The notes beneath the pieces were generated by a model, which had not been told where the DNA came from, did not search any database, and saw only the letters and a list, made by a program, of their open reading frames with translations. From contig NZ_MYFO02000014.1 in assembly GCF_004514475.2 (NCBI RefSeq), positions 1 through 64,000 of the forward strand: a stretch of 64,000 bases of DNA, in the 5' to 3' direction. The translations under genes and the position numbers were made by a program. The stretch is from Paenibacillus athensensis. Lineage in GTDB: Bacteria; Bacillota; Bacilli; Paenibacillales; NBRC-103111. Below are positions 25,459 to 33,691 of the stretch, one piece after another. The stretch's first letter is position 1. Each line of letters starts with the position of its first letter.

Positions 25459-25901
25459 ACCATTTCCTCTTTTCTCTCCAGCCTTTTGCGCATGACAATT
25501 TCGGTTCCGCTGCCGGCATCCGATCGCACTTGCACATCGTCCATCAGCGCCTGCATCAGATAAAGCCCCAGCCCGCCGACGCTAACCTCGCTCAAATTCG
25601 TTTCATATACCGTCGTCGAGCTGCCGTTCAGCTGCGTCGGATCAAAGCTTAGCCCGTGGTCGCGAATCGTAATCGTTAACTCGCCGCCGTCAATCTCCAG
25701 CCGCAGCTCGATCGTGCCTTCGTCTCCGTCCGCATAAGCGTGCAGAATGGAATTGTTGCAAGCCTCGGCCACGGCTACCTTCATATCCTCGATCGCTTCG
25801 TAGTCGAAGCCCACCTTCGTGGCGAAGCCATATAACGTCAATCGGACAATATCCAGATATTCGGCTTTCGCGGGGATCGTCAGTCCAATGTATGGATTCA
25901 T
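25455..25901 (-). CDS. rsbW: Anti-sigma factor serine kinase RsbW
   Basis: A 148-residue GHKL-fold kinase. It carries the N-box EACNNSILHAY, G1 box IRDHGLSFDP and G2-like GGLGLYLMQALMD. RsbW proteins bind and silence SigB and phosphorylate RsbV. It overlaps rsbV by 4 bp upstream and sigB by 4 bp downstream, so the three products should be made in fixed ratio. Confidence 0.92.
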   Translation of the reverse strand: MNPYIGLTIPAKAEYLDIVRLTLYGFATKVGFDYEAIEDMKVAVAEACNNSILHAYADGDEGTIELRLEIDGGELTITIRDHGLSFDPTQLNGSSTTVYETNLSEVSVGGLGLYLMQALMDDVQVRSDAGSGTEIVMRKRLERKEEMV

Positions 25902-26257
25902 AAGCTCTCTTCCCTCTTCAGTTGGGTATTGGTGTTAAAGCTTCCGGTCAGGTAGCGGCCTACGCCGGTCAAATCCAGCAGCCGCCGAATATGATTCGGA
26001 ATATGCTGAATATGGAAGGGACGTTTCATTCCCGCCCGTGCCTTCAGCATCGACACAAGAATGCCGATTCCCGTGCTGTCTATGTACTTGAGCTCGCGCA
26101 GATCGAGCACCAGGGCCCGATCCTCGTCCGCCACCAGCGTCTCGACCGTAGCCGCCAGCTCCGGGGCCGCGAAGAGATCAAGCTCGCCGCTCAAGTATAC
26201 CTTATTTTCTGTTTCATCGGATTCCTTGAAAATATAAAACTTGCGTAATGTATTCAC
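25898..26257 (-). CDS. rsbV: Anti-anti-sigma factor RsbV
   Basis: A 119-residue STAS-domain protein. LKYIDSTGIGILVSML contains the conserved Asp-Ser; the Ser is the site that RsbW phosphorylates and a PP2C phosphatase (such as the one at 33692-34840) dephosphorylates. The unphosphorylated form binds RsbW and frees SigB. It starts 13 bp after the DUF948 gene. Confidence 0.92.
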   Translation of the reverse strand: MNTLRKFYIFKESDETENKVYLSGELDLFAAPELAATVETLVADEDRALVLDLRELKYIDSTGIGILVSMLKARAGMKRPFHIQHIPNHIRRLLDLTGVGRYLTGSFNTNTQLKREESL

Positions 26258-26270
26258 TTGCCTCGTCCTC

Positions 26271-26753
26271 CTAATCTAAGCCGCTCGTGCGGGCCGTCCG
26301 GTTCGTCTTCCATGAGCGCCACAGCTCCATTGCCGCGCCCGCTCCTTGGGCAATCGCATTCAATTTGGGGGCAAGCCGCGCAGGCTGCGCTTGCTGCGAG
26401 CCCGATCCGGGCTGCGCCGCTTGAGCGCCGAGCTTGACCGAAGCCATCAGGCCGGCCGCCGATTGTTTGAACGCCGAGGTCAGCTCATGCGCAACCTGGC
26501 CGACATCGTTGACCGAGCTGAACAAATGATTCAGCTTGGCGAGCTTATTGCGCACGTCCAACGCCATCTCGTTCGTATTTTGAATCACGTCTTTCACTTC
26601 ATTACTGATTTCGTTCGCTTCGTTTTTCATATCGCTCATCGTCGCGGTGATTTCATCTAAAGAAATCTTCAACGCCTTCAGCGTCTGGATCAAATAAAAC
26701 GCCAGCACGGCAAAAGCGACAGCCACGATCGCGGCACTGATTTGCAGCAGCAT
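26271..26753 (-). CDS. DUF948 general stress protein (YtxG-like)
   Basis: 160 residues. One N-terminal membrane span (ISAAIVAVAFAVLAFYLI), then a long amphipathic helical or coiled-coil region (residues 25-95) typical of DUF948, and an Ala/Gln/Pro-rich tail. In Bacillus the relatives are SigB-controlled stress proteins of unknown mechanism. AAGGAGG precedes the ATG. It is first in the sigB operon, behind a SigB-type promoter, so the operon should be autoregulated. Confidence 0.85.
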   Translation of the reverse strand: MLLQISAAIVAVAFAVLAFYLIQTLKALKISLDEITATMSDMKNEANEISNEVKDVIQNTNEMALDVRNKLAKLNHLFSSVNDVGQVAHELTSAFKQSAAGLMASVKLGAQAAQPGSGSQQAQPARLAPKLNAIAQGAGAAMELWRSWKTNRTARTSGLD

Positions 26754-26787
26754 GGGACAACCTCCTTCAGCATCATGTACCCATTAG

Positions 26788-26813
26788 TTACCCTGTCCCG
26801 ATTTCTTTGAAAC
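26788..26813 (-). promoter_or_regulatory. SigB-type promoter of the DUF948-rsbVW-sigB operon
   Basis: GTTTCA, 14-bp spacer, GGGTAA on the minus strand, 35 bp before the DUF948 start codon. Its hexamers and spacer length are identical to those of the divergent dps promoter. Confidence 0.85.
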
Positions 26814-26849
26814 AGCTATCGACAAAAAAAATCATTCCTGCTTCGGACT

Positions 26850-26875
26850 GTTTCATCCCTTGCCCTGCCGGGTAA
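26850..26875 (+). promoter_or_regulatory. SigB-type promoter of dps
   Basis: GTTTCA, 14-bp spacer, GGGTAA, about 55 bp before the dps start codon. It diverges from the sigB operon promoter 36 bp away. Confidence 0.88.
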
Positions 26876-26929
26876 CAATGATCATGCTCGACGCAACACC
26901 AATCACGAATATTGAAGGAGGCAATTCTC

Positions 26930-27388
26930 ATGGCAAAAGTCGCTGTTAAGGAACAACCGATCGCTAAAATGTTGAACAAGCAGGTCGCTAATTTCTCCGT
27001 ACTGTACATGAAAATTCACAATTTTCACTGGTACGTGAAAGGCGAGAACTTCTTCACCCTGCATGTGAAATTCGAGGAGCTGTACAACGAAATCACCTTG
27101 CATCTCGACGCTATTGCCGAGCGGATGCTGGCGACAGGCAGCCAGCCTGTCGCCACGCTCAAGGAACAGCTGGCCACCGCTTCCATCGAAGAAGCGAAGG
27201 GCAATGAAGATGCCAACGGCATGGTGCGGGCGCTCGTAGCCGACTTCGGCCGCGTATGCGACGAACTGAGCGAAGCGATCGAAGCGGGGGAAAAAGCGGG
27301 CGACGAGCCTACAGCCGACCTGCTGATCGGCATTCGCAGCTCACTGGAAAAGCACGGCTGGATGCTCAGCGCCTTCCTCGGCAAATAA
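26930..27388 (+). CDS. dps: Dps-family ferritin-like DNA-protection protein
   Basis: 152 residues, expected to form a 12-subunit shell that oxidises and stores iron and protects DNA in stress. NFHWYVKGENFFTLH followed by FEELYNEITLHLDAIAERM supplies the His, Asp and Glu of the intersubunit ferroxidase site. The start at 26930 has GGAGG 7 bp upstream; the in-frame ATG at 26912 lacks one. A SigB-type promoter drives it, as for many Firmicute dps genes. Confidence 0.93.
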   Translation: MAKVAVKEQPIAKMLNKQVANFSVLYMKIHNFHWYVKGENFFTLHVKFEELYNEITLHLDAIAERMLATGSQPVATLKEQLATASIEEAKGNEDANGMVRALVADFGRVCDELSEAIEAGEKAGDEPTADLLIGIRSSLEKHGWMLSAFLGK

Positions 27389-27408
27389 TCGGGCCCAACG
27401 GCCCGCAC

Positions 27409-27454
27409 AAAAAAACACGGCAAGGACGGATTCCCCGTTCCTGCCGTGTTTTTT
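27409..27454. terminator. Bidirectional terminator between dps and rsbW-like gene
   Basis: AAACACGGCA pairs with TGCCGTGTTT around an inner GGACGG/CCGTTCC stem, with A-rich and T-rich flanks. It serves the convergent genes on both sides. Confidence 0.9.
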
Positions 27455-27893
27455 ATATATATTTGACCAACATGACCTCTGTACCGCCCGGCTCGCTGTG
27501 AACCTGCACTTCGTCCATCAACGCCTCCATCAAGTACAAGCCAAGTCCGCCGACTTCAAGCCCGCCGAAGTCTGCTTCCCCGCCGAGAGGCGTCATATCG
27601 TCCATTGGCCGGCGCGTGTCAGCCAACGACTCCTGTCGGACGCCCAGGCCCTCATCGCGGACGCGAATGGTCAGCGCGACGTCCGACAGCTCGAACGACA
27701 GCTCCATGCTGCCTGGCGCTTCAGCCGGGTATGCGTGCAGCACGGCATTGTTGCAAGCCTCCGACACCGCCACCTTCATATCCTCAATCGCCTCGAAGGC
27801 AAACCCCAGCTTGGAGGCGATGCCGTACAACGTCAGCCTCACGATCTCCAAATATTCGGCTTCAGCCGGTACACGCAATCGGACGACGCTCAT
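27453..27893 (-). CDS. RsbW-like anti-sigma serine kinase, second copy
   Basis: A 146-residue GHKL kinase paralogous to the RsbW at 25455-25901. It shares EACNNAVLHAYP (N-box), VRDEGLGV (G1) and GGLGLYLMEALMDEVQV. No sigma factor gene follows; the frame ends in the terminator. It overlaps its partner antagonist gene by 4 bp. It may act on the same SigB or form a separate switch with the PP2C phosphatase. Confidence 0.9.
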   Translation of the reverse strand: MSVVRLRVPAEAEYLEIVRLTLYGIASKLGFAFEAIEDMKVAVSEACNNAVLHAYPAEAPGSMELSFELSDVALTIRVRDEGLGVRQESLADTRRPMDDMTPLGGEADFGGLEVGGLGLYLMEALMDEVQVHSEPGGTEVMLVKYI

Positions 27894-28222
27894 GCTCTAT
27901 CCTTCAACTCCTCATTCAAAAAAGGCGAAATCCCCGTCAAATCGAACAGCCGTTGGATGTTCGCGGGTACGCTGCTGACCAGCAGCGGCGCTTTCCGCTC
28001 ATGGCGGGCCTTGATGGCCGACACCAGAATCCCGATGCCCGTACTGTCAATATAATGCAGATGCGCAAGGTCGAGTATCAGCGTCTTGTCCGTGCGGGGG
28101 ATGACAGATTCCAGCGCCGCCTGAAACGAAACAGCCGCCGCCAAATCCAGCTCGCCGTGAAGATGCAGGGTTACCGCACTGCCCAGCTCGCTTTGTTCAA
28201 TCTGAAATTTACCTGCCGACAT
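27890..28222 (-). CDS. RsbV-like STAS anti-sigma antagonist, second copy
   Basis: 110 residues. LHYIDSTGIGILVSAIKA holds the phosphorylatable Ser, as in the first RsbV. GAGGAG precedes the ATG. Coupled by a 4-bp overlap to the kinase gene downstream. It lies 138 bp after the glycogen operon on the same strand. Confidence 0.9.
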   Translation of the reverse strand: MSAGKFQIEQSELGSAVTLHLHGELDLAAAVSFQAALESVIPRTDKTLILDLAHLHYIDSTGIGILVSAIKARHERKAPLLVSSVPANIQRLFDLTGISPFLNEELKDRA

Positions 28223-28326
28223 AAGTCACTCTCCTCTTCATTAAGTAAAATGGGCCTACCTCCATAGTAACAAGCCGCGCTGCCAAAAGACAAGTTTGGC
28301 GGCGGGCAGCAGCTGCGCCGCAATGG

Positions 28327-28352
28327 CAAGAAAGCCGGCATTTCGCCAGCTT
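28327..28352 (-). terminator. Weak stem-loop after the Ala-rich membrane protein gene
   Basis: AAGCTGGC and GCCGGCTT with a GAAAT loop, then TTTCTT, on the minus strand 9 bp past the stop at 28361. It may end the glycogen operon partially. Confidence 0.4.
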
Positions 28353-28360
28353 CGCTCCAA

Positions 28361-29266
28361 TTATGCGCTTGTAATATGGTAATAAGAAACGGACAATAGC
28401 TCCTTCGTCGTCGGATCGACAAACAGCTTGATCAGCGTTTCGCGCCGTTGATACACCAGACCGTCTTCAGCCGTGTAGTCCGGCTCCCCGAGCCGCTCGC
28501 GCAAAGCCTCCAGCGTAAGCGCAACGCGCTTGCCGTTGATGTCCAGCGATCCGACCTCGACCGGAACCGAGACATACCACACTTCGCCGTCCATAAAGCC
28601 TACATCCATCGAAGGATAACGGTACGTATACAGTCCTGGCTCCGGATCTTTCTGAACATCATATGGCATTCCCTTCTTCGCTACAACCTGCTCATAGCGA
28701 TCGCTCAGCGTCAGCCCCTCCACGCTGGAGAAAACCGCAGCGTCGTCGGACGCCGCCGTGGGCTCGCTGGCGCCCGCTGCGCCGGCCTGCGCGGAAGCCG
28801 GGCCCTCCCGGGCCGGGGCCCCGCCGCCGCCAGCTGCGCCGTTCGGACCGCTGGCCGCTTGACCCGCGTCGCCCGCGTCGGCGGCTTCGGCGGCGGCTGA
28901 TCCGGCCAGGCTCGCTGCCGTCGCTGCACCGCCGGCTCCCGCGCCTGCGGCAGCTTGTCCGCCGCCGGCAGAGACCGGCTGCGCTGTGCCAGCGACCGCT
29001 GCCTCCGCCTCGGCCCGCGCTGCCTCCGCCCAGGCTCCGTGCGTATCGCTCGCGCCGTCCGCTTGCACCGCCAACTCGCCGAGCACCGCCGGCGACAGCT
29101 CCGTCCCGGCAACCGCTGCGCGCAGCGGTTGCTCCGGCATCAGCTGTACGATGGCCAGCGTCATTGCGCCGACGAGCGTCACGCCAGCCGTCACCAGCAG
29201 CGCGTTCATCCGGGAGCGCCCCGGCCACACCGACCGCGCTTTACGGATCGTTTCGCTTCCATTCAT
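28361..29266 (-). CDS. Membrane-anchored protein with long Ala/Gly-rich spacer
   Basis: 301 residues, no family I recognise. One N-terminal membrane span (NALLVTAGVTLVGAMTLAIV), then about 110 residues of low-complexity Ala/Gly/Glu sequence, then a folded C-terminal domain of about 115 residues (SLDINGKRVALTLEALRERLG, YTYRYPSMDVGFMDG) that looks like a small extracellular beta domain and faintly recalls SmpA/OmlA-type folds. I take ATG 29266 with GGGGG 7-8 bp upstream; GTG at 29269 is possible. It follows glgD by 27 bp, so it is probably the last gene of the glycogen operon. The link to glycogen is unexplained. Confidence 0.8.
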   Translation of the reverse strand: MNGSETIRKARSVWPGRSRMNALLVTAGVTLVGAMTLAIVQLMPEQPLRAAVAGTELSPAVLGELAVQADGASDTHGAWAEAARAEAEAAVAGTAQPVSAGGGQAAAGAGAGGAATAASLAGSAAAEAADAGDAGQAASGPNGAAGGGGAPAREGPASAQAGAAGASEPTAASDDAAVFSSVEGLTLSDRYEQVVAKKGMPYDVQKDPEPGLYTYRYPSMDVGFMDGEVWYVSVPVEVGSLDINGKRVALTLEALRERLGEPDYTAEDGLVYQRRETLIKLFVDPTTKELLSVSYYHITSA

Positions 29267-29293
29267 CACGTTGCCCCCTCTCGTACCGGCCGT

Positions 29294-30427
29294 CTACACG
29301 ACCTGATATTTGGCCGCCACATAAGGCTGGCGCATTTCCCCCGTCAAGACCGATCCAGACTCAACCTGAACCAGCTTGTCCAAAATCACCCGATCCAGCG
29401 TGGCGCTGGCGGCAATTTCACAATCATTCATCACAATGCTGTTGCGGACGACCGCGCCCTTTTCCATGCTGACGCCGGGAAAAATAATGCTGTTCTCCAC
29501 CACGCCCTCAATCCGGCAGCTCGGCGCGATGAACGAATTGCGCACCAGCGCGCTGTCCGGACATGCCGTCGGCTGCTCGTCTCCAGGGCGCGTATGCAGC
29601 CGCTCCCGGTTATGCAGCAGCTCCCGCCAGCCCTGAGGATGCAGCAGGCCCATGCTGTGGGCATAGTAGCTGTCCAGAGAGTCGATGATGGCAAAATAAC
29701 CGTGGGACGCGCACCCGCGCACATCCAGCTCGTCAAGACGGCTCCAGACGCTGTCATGCACCTGCGCCGCTCCCGTTCCCCGGCTTGTCCCCAGCAGCTC
29801 CAGCAGCAGCGTTCGTTTCATCAGCATCGTGCCCAGATACAGCACGTCGTGCTCACCGGGCAAGCTCAGCGTCCGCCATTGCGCCGCTGCCACCCGCCCC
29901 GTTGCGTCCAACTCCAAATGGAACGCCCCGTTAACAAACGACTCCCGCTCCTTGGGCGTCAGACGCTTGTACAGCACGGTAATGTCCGCGCCGCTTTGCT
30001 CGTGATGCTCCAGCATCGTTCGGAAATCCATCCTGTACAGCACACCGCTGGGCGCCAGCAGCGCATACGTCTCACTACGGCCCCGCAAATAATCGGCATG
30101 GCTGGCCAGCAGCTCCAAGCCGCCGGCTCCCGGCGGTGCGGACGTGTGCGGCAGAACCGTCAACCCGCCGCTGCCTCCGGCCTCCTCAGCCGCGTCCAGC
30201 CCCCAGGAGCCCCCGTCGCCGATATGGGCGAGCAGAGACCCCGCCTTCGGATGAGACAGCACGGCAACCTGCCGGATGCCTGAATCGCACAGATTCGATA
30301 AAGCAAAATCGATCAGCCGGTAACGCCCTGCAAACGGGACCGCTCCCAGACACCGATTGCGCGTCAATTCGTCCAGACCTCCGGGCTCTTCCATCAAATT
30401 GATCAAGCCAAGCATAGGTTCCATCAT
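29294..30427 (-). CDS. glgD: GlgD-like ADP-glucose pyrophosphorylase regulatory subunit
   Basis: About 377 residues, homologous to GlgC (YRLIDFALSNLCDSGI, left-handed beta-helix repeats at the C-terminus). The N-terminal nucleotide loop reads EEPGGLDELTRNRCLG in place of the catalytic GGxGxRL loop, which marks it as the non-catalytic GlgD type that modulates GlgC in Firmicutes. Start at ATG 30427 behind AGGAGG. It follows glgC by 42 bp. Confidence 0.88.
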   Translation of the reverse strand: MMEPMLGLINLMEEPGGLDELTRNRCLGAVPFAGRYRLIDFALSNLCDSGIRQVAVLSHPKAGSLLAHIGDGGSWGLDAAEEAGGSGGLTVLPHTSAPPGAGGLELLASHADYLRGRSETYALLAPSGVLYRMDFRTMLEHHEQSGADITVLYKRLTPKERESFVNGAFHLELDATGRVAAAQWRTLSLPGEHDVLYLGTMLMKRTLLLELLGTSRGTGAAQVHDSVWSRLDELDVRGCASHGYFAIIDSLDSYYAHSMGLLHPQGWRELLHNRERLHTRPGDEQPTACPDSALVRNSFIAPSCRIEGVVENSIIFPGVSMEKGAVVRNSIVMNDCEIAASATLDRVILDKLVQVESGSVLTGEMRQPYVAAKYQVV

Positions 30428-30469
30428 CCGCACCTCCTTTATGGGGCTGTCCGCCAGAAGCGGATGCCG

Positions 30470-31660
30470 TTAAGCAAATGTCCAGCGCGTCCGCGCCGAA
30501 GCAGCAACCATCGGCTGTGCAGCCGGACGACGGGCAATGACGCGCTTCGGACCGATCAGCGTCACTCCAGCGCCGTCCGGCTCGCCGACCGTAACGCCGT
30601 CCTGCAGCACTGCTCCGGCGCCGATGATCGCGTTTTGCACGACGACGCCGTCGCCGATGCGCGCGCCCGGCATGATTACGCTGTTCACGATCCGGCTGCC
30701 TGCGCCCACCTTTACGCCATCAGACAACACCGAGCGCTGCACATGGCCGTGTACGCGCACGCCGTCGCCGATCCGCGAAAGCACCAGCGCTGCTTGCGGA
30801 CCCAAGAAGCTGGCCGGCTGCTTGTGGCGCTTCGTCGCCACCGGCCACTCGTATTCATCCCACTGCAGCTTGGGCGTCGGACCGAGCAGGTCCATGTGCG
30901 CAGCCCACAAGCTTTCGACCGTGCCGACATCCTTCCAGTAGCCGTAGAAGCGGTAGGCCGCAAGCGGCGCTCCCTCGCGCAGCAGCGCCGGAATGACATC
31001 GCGGCCGAAATCGCGCTGCGAGCCGGGCTCGCGGGCATCGCGCTCCAGACATGCCTCAAGCACGTCGCGATTGAAAATATAGACGCCCATAGAGGCGAGA
31101 TTCGAAGCGGGCCGCTCCGGCTTTTCCACGAAATCGGTCACCCGTCCGTCCTCGTCCGTGCTCATGATACCGAACCGGCTTGCTTCCTCCGGCCGCACCG
31201 GCGTGACCGCAATCGTCACATGCGCCCCTGACGCTTTATGGCGCTCCAGCATCGGACGATAGTCCATCTGGTAAATATGATCGCCGGAGACGATCAGCAC
31301 ATATTGGGCATCCAGTCGACGCAAGTAATCGAGATTCTGATAAATCGCGTCAGCGGTACCGGCATAAGCGTCGGCCGCTCCCTGACGCCGTTCGAGAATT
31401 GTCGCGCCGCCTCCGGCTTCACCGAGTCCCCACGCTTCGCCTCTTCCAATATGCGCGTTCAGCACCTCGGGCCGATATTGGGTCAGCACCCCGATCGAGG
31501 TAATCCCCGAATTGCGGCAGTTGCTTAACGCAAAATCAACGATCCGGTATTTGCCGCCGAACGGCACCGCCGGTTTGGCCAATTGTGCCGTAAGCTCGCC
31601 GAGCCGTCGGCCCTCGCCTCCTGCCAGCAGCATCGCCACACATTCCTGCTTATTCATCAT
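30470..31660 (-). CDS. glgC: Glucose-1-phosphate adenylyltransferase
   Basis: 396 residues. It makes ADP-glucose from glucose-1-phosphate and ATP for glycogen synthesis. MLLAGGEGRRLGELT is the pyrophosphorylase nucleotide loop, KPAVPFGGKYRIVDFALSN the following signature, VSGDHIYQMDY the metal/sugar-phosphate loop and FVEKPERP another conserved site; C-terminal hexapeptide repeats follow. The open frame reaches 31753, but ATG 31660 has GGAGAAAGG upstream and begins right after the glgB stop with a 2-bp gap. Confidence 0.93.
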   Translation of the reverse strand: MMNKQECVAMLLAGGEGRRLGELTAQLAKPAVPFGGKYRIVDFALSNCRNSGITSIGVLTQYRPEVLNAHIGRGEAWGLGEAGGGATILERRQGAADAYAGTADAIYQNLDYLRRLDAQYVLIVSGDHIYQMDYRPMLERHKASGAHVTIAVTPVRPEEASRFGIMSTDEDGRVTDFVEKPERPASNLASMGVYIFNRDVLEACLERDAREPGSQRDFGRDVIPALLREGAPLAAYRFYGYWKDVGTVESLWAAHMDLLGPTPKLQWDEYEWPVATKRHKQPASFLGPQAALVLSRIGDGVRVHGHVQRSVLSDGVKVGAGSRIVNSVIMPGARIGDGVVVQNAIIGAGAVLQDGVTVGEPDGAGVTLIGPKRVIARRPAAQPMVAASARTRWTFA

Positions 31661-31662
31661 GC

Positions 31663-33564
31663 TCACCCTTTCTCCGATTGTCGTTTCAGCATCACCGCAC
31701 CCAGCGGTGGTATCGTCAGACTCACGCTGTACGGCCGGCCCTGGCAGTGCCATTCCTCCGCCTCCAGCGGTCCCTCATTGCAAACGCCCGTGCCGCCGAA
31801 AGCCGGCCCGTCGCTGTTAAACGCTTCATAATAAGTGCCCGGTTCATTTACGCCCAAGCGATAGCCCTCGCGAGGCTGCGAACGGAAATTGCAGACGATG
31901 ATCAAGAACTCCTCCCCGTCCGCCGCCTTGCGCACGAACTGCACCAGTCCGTCGCTCGTGTCGTCTGCGCCAATCGGCTCAAAGCCGGCGGGATCATGGT
32001 CCATCTCCCAAAGCGCCTTTTCCGCCAAATAGAAGCGGTTAACCTCTTGAACGAACGTCTGGAATTGCCGGTGCTCTTCATAATTCAACAGCTCCCACTC
32101 CAGCGAGCCCTCTGCGTTCCAATCGTCCATTTGTCCGAACTCCGTGCCCATGAACAGCAGCTTTTTGCCCGGATGACCCATCATATAGCTGTACAGCACG
32201 CGCAGGTTGGCAAAACGCTGCCAGTTGTCCGTGCCGGACATTTTGCCGAGCAGCGATTTGGTGCCGTTCGCCGTCTCGTCATGCGAGTAGGGCAGCACGT
32301 AATTTTCGTCCCAAGCCCGCGAGAACGAATCCGTCAGATCGGCTTCCCGATCGATCCGCTCCTCTTCCGGTGTTTTCATATATTCCAGCGTGCGGCAGCT
32401 CCAGCCCATATTCCATTTGTAGTTAAAGCCAAGCCCGCCCTGATCGACCGGCGTCGTCACGCCCGGATAATCGCTCGAATCCTCAGCCATCATCAGCGCA
32501 TTTGGATAACGGGAGAAGACCACGGCATTGAGCTTTTGCAGGAAAGCAATGCCTTCCAGATTCTCGTCCCCGCCCATTTCATTCTGAATGCAATCCTCGG
32601 GAGCCCGGTCGAAATTCAGCGTCAGAATGCTGTACACCGCATCCACCCGCAAGCCATCTACCCGGTAAATATCCATCCAGAACAGCGCGTTGGAAATCAA
32701 ATAGCTCAACACCTCAGGCTTGCTGTAATCAAAAACCTGAGTTCCCCAGGTGGCATGCTCGCCTTTGCGCGGATCGGCATATTCGTACAGCGGGGTTCCA
32801 TCGAACCGCGTCAGCCCGTGATCGTCCTTGCAAAAATGCGCCGGCACCCAGTCCATAATGACCCCGATGCCTTCCTGATGGCAGCGGTCCACGAAATACA
32901 TGAAATCCTTCGGCGAACCGAACCGGCTCGTTACCGAGTAGTACCCCGTCACCTGATAGCCCCACGAGGCGTCCAGCGGATGCTCCTCCAGCGGCAGCAG
33001 CTCGATATGCGTATAGCCCCGCTCCTTGACGTAGCTGACCAACTCGTCGGCAAGCTCGACATAGGTGTAGAAGCCGCCGTCCTCCTTGCGCTTCCAGCTG
33101 CCCAGATGCACCTCATAGATCAGCAGCGGCTGCTGGAGAAACTGATTCTCCGTCTTGGTCGCATGCCACTGGTCGTCATTCCACTCATACCCTTCCAGCG
33201 ACGTCACTATCGACGCCGTGCCCGGACGCAGCTCCGAATGGAACGCATACGGATCGGCCTTCAAATAAATTTCGTCATCCGCCGTAACAATTTCATATTT
33301 ATAAAGCTCGCCTTCGCTCAATCCCTCTATGAATAACGTCCAGATCCCGTCGCGCCGCTGCATCGCGTGCTGGCTGCCGTCCCAACCGTTGAAGCTGCCG
33401 GTGACGTTCACCTGCTTCGCATTGGGGGCCCATACCGCAAAATGCACGCCGCTTTGACCATCCCTCTGCGTCACATGCGATCCCAAAAACCGATAGCTCT
33501 GATATTGCGTCCCCTCGTGCAATAAATATAAATCGTCCGCACTTGCCGCTGCAGCCGTTGTCAT
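31663..33564 (-). CDS. glgB: 1,4-alpha-glucan branching enzyme
   Basis: 633 residues, GH13. An N-terminal CBM48 (FAVWAPNAKQVNVTGSFNGW) precedes the barrel. DGLRVDAVYS carries the nucleophile Asp, MMAEDSSDYPGV the acid/base Glu, and YSHDET the third catalytic Asp. It introduces alpha-1,6 branches into glycogen. The open frame reaches 33642; I use ATG 33564, which has GGGAGG 8 bp upstream. It is first in the glgB-glgC-glgD-membrane protein order. No glycogen synthase gene is in the window. Confidence 0.93.
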   Translation of the reverse strand: MTTAAAASADDLYLLHEGTQYQSYRFLGSHVTQRDGQSGVHFAVWAPNAKQVNVTGSFNGWDGSQHAMQRRDGIWTLFIEGLSEGELYKYEIVTADDEIYLKADPYAFHSELRPGTASIVTSLEGYEWNDDQWHATKTENQFLQQPLLIYEVHLGSWKRKEDGGFYTYVELADELVSYVKERGYTHIELLPLEEHPLDASWGYQVTGYYSVTSRFGSPKDFMYFVDRCHQEGIGVIMDWVPAHFCKDDHGLTRFDGTPLYEYADPRKGEHATWGTQVFDYSKPEVLSYLISNALFWMDIYRVDGLRVDAVYSILTLNFDRAPEDCIQNEMGGDENLEGIAFLQKLNAVVFSRYPNALMMAEDSSDYPGVTTPVDQGGLGFNYKWNMGWSCRTLEYMKTPEEERIDREADLTDSFSRAWDENYVLPYSHDETANGTKSLLGKMSGTDNWQRFANLRVLYSYMMGHPGKKLLFMGTEFGQMDDWNAEGSLEWELLNYEEHRQFQTFVQEVNRFYLAEKALWEMDHDPAGFEPIGADDTSDGLVQFVRKAADGEEFLIIVCNFRSQPREGYRLGVNEPGTYYEAFNSDGPAFGGTGVCNEGPLEAEEWHCQGRPYSVSLTIPPLGAVMLKRQSEKG

Positions 33565-33603
33565 CTTCAGTTCCTCCCCGTAATGGTTCATGTCTACTTG
33601 TAA

Positions 33604-33629
33604 ATAAACGCTATCTACGGGATTGAAAC
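33604..33629 (-). promoter_or_regulatory. Possible SigB-type promoter of the glycogen operon
   Basis: GTTTCA, 14-bp spacer, GTTTAT on the minus strand, 40 bp before the glgB ATG. The -35 and spacing match the stronger SigB sites; the -10 matches GGGTAT at four of six bases. Confidence 0.45.
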
Positions 33630-33634
33630 AACAA

Positions 33635-33674
33635 ACACGCAAGATTTTTCCACCCTGTGGAATCTCTTGCGTGT
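33635..33674 (-). terminator. Terminator after the PP2C response regulator gene
   Basis: ACACGCAAGA pairs with TCTTGCGTGT around an inner TTCCAC/GTGGAA stem, 17 bp past the stop at 33692; the tail TTGTTGTTT is only moderately T-rich. Confidence 0.65.
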
Positions 33675-33691
33675 CCGCCTGTTTCGCCTGA

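Noticed and set aside
28692-29228. Arg/Gly-rich 178-codon minus-strand frame
   Set aside because: Shadow of the Ala/Gly-rich spacer of the membrane protein gene.
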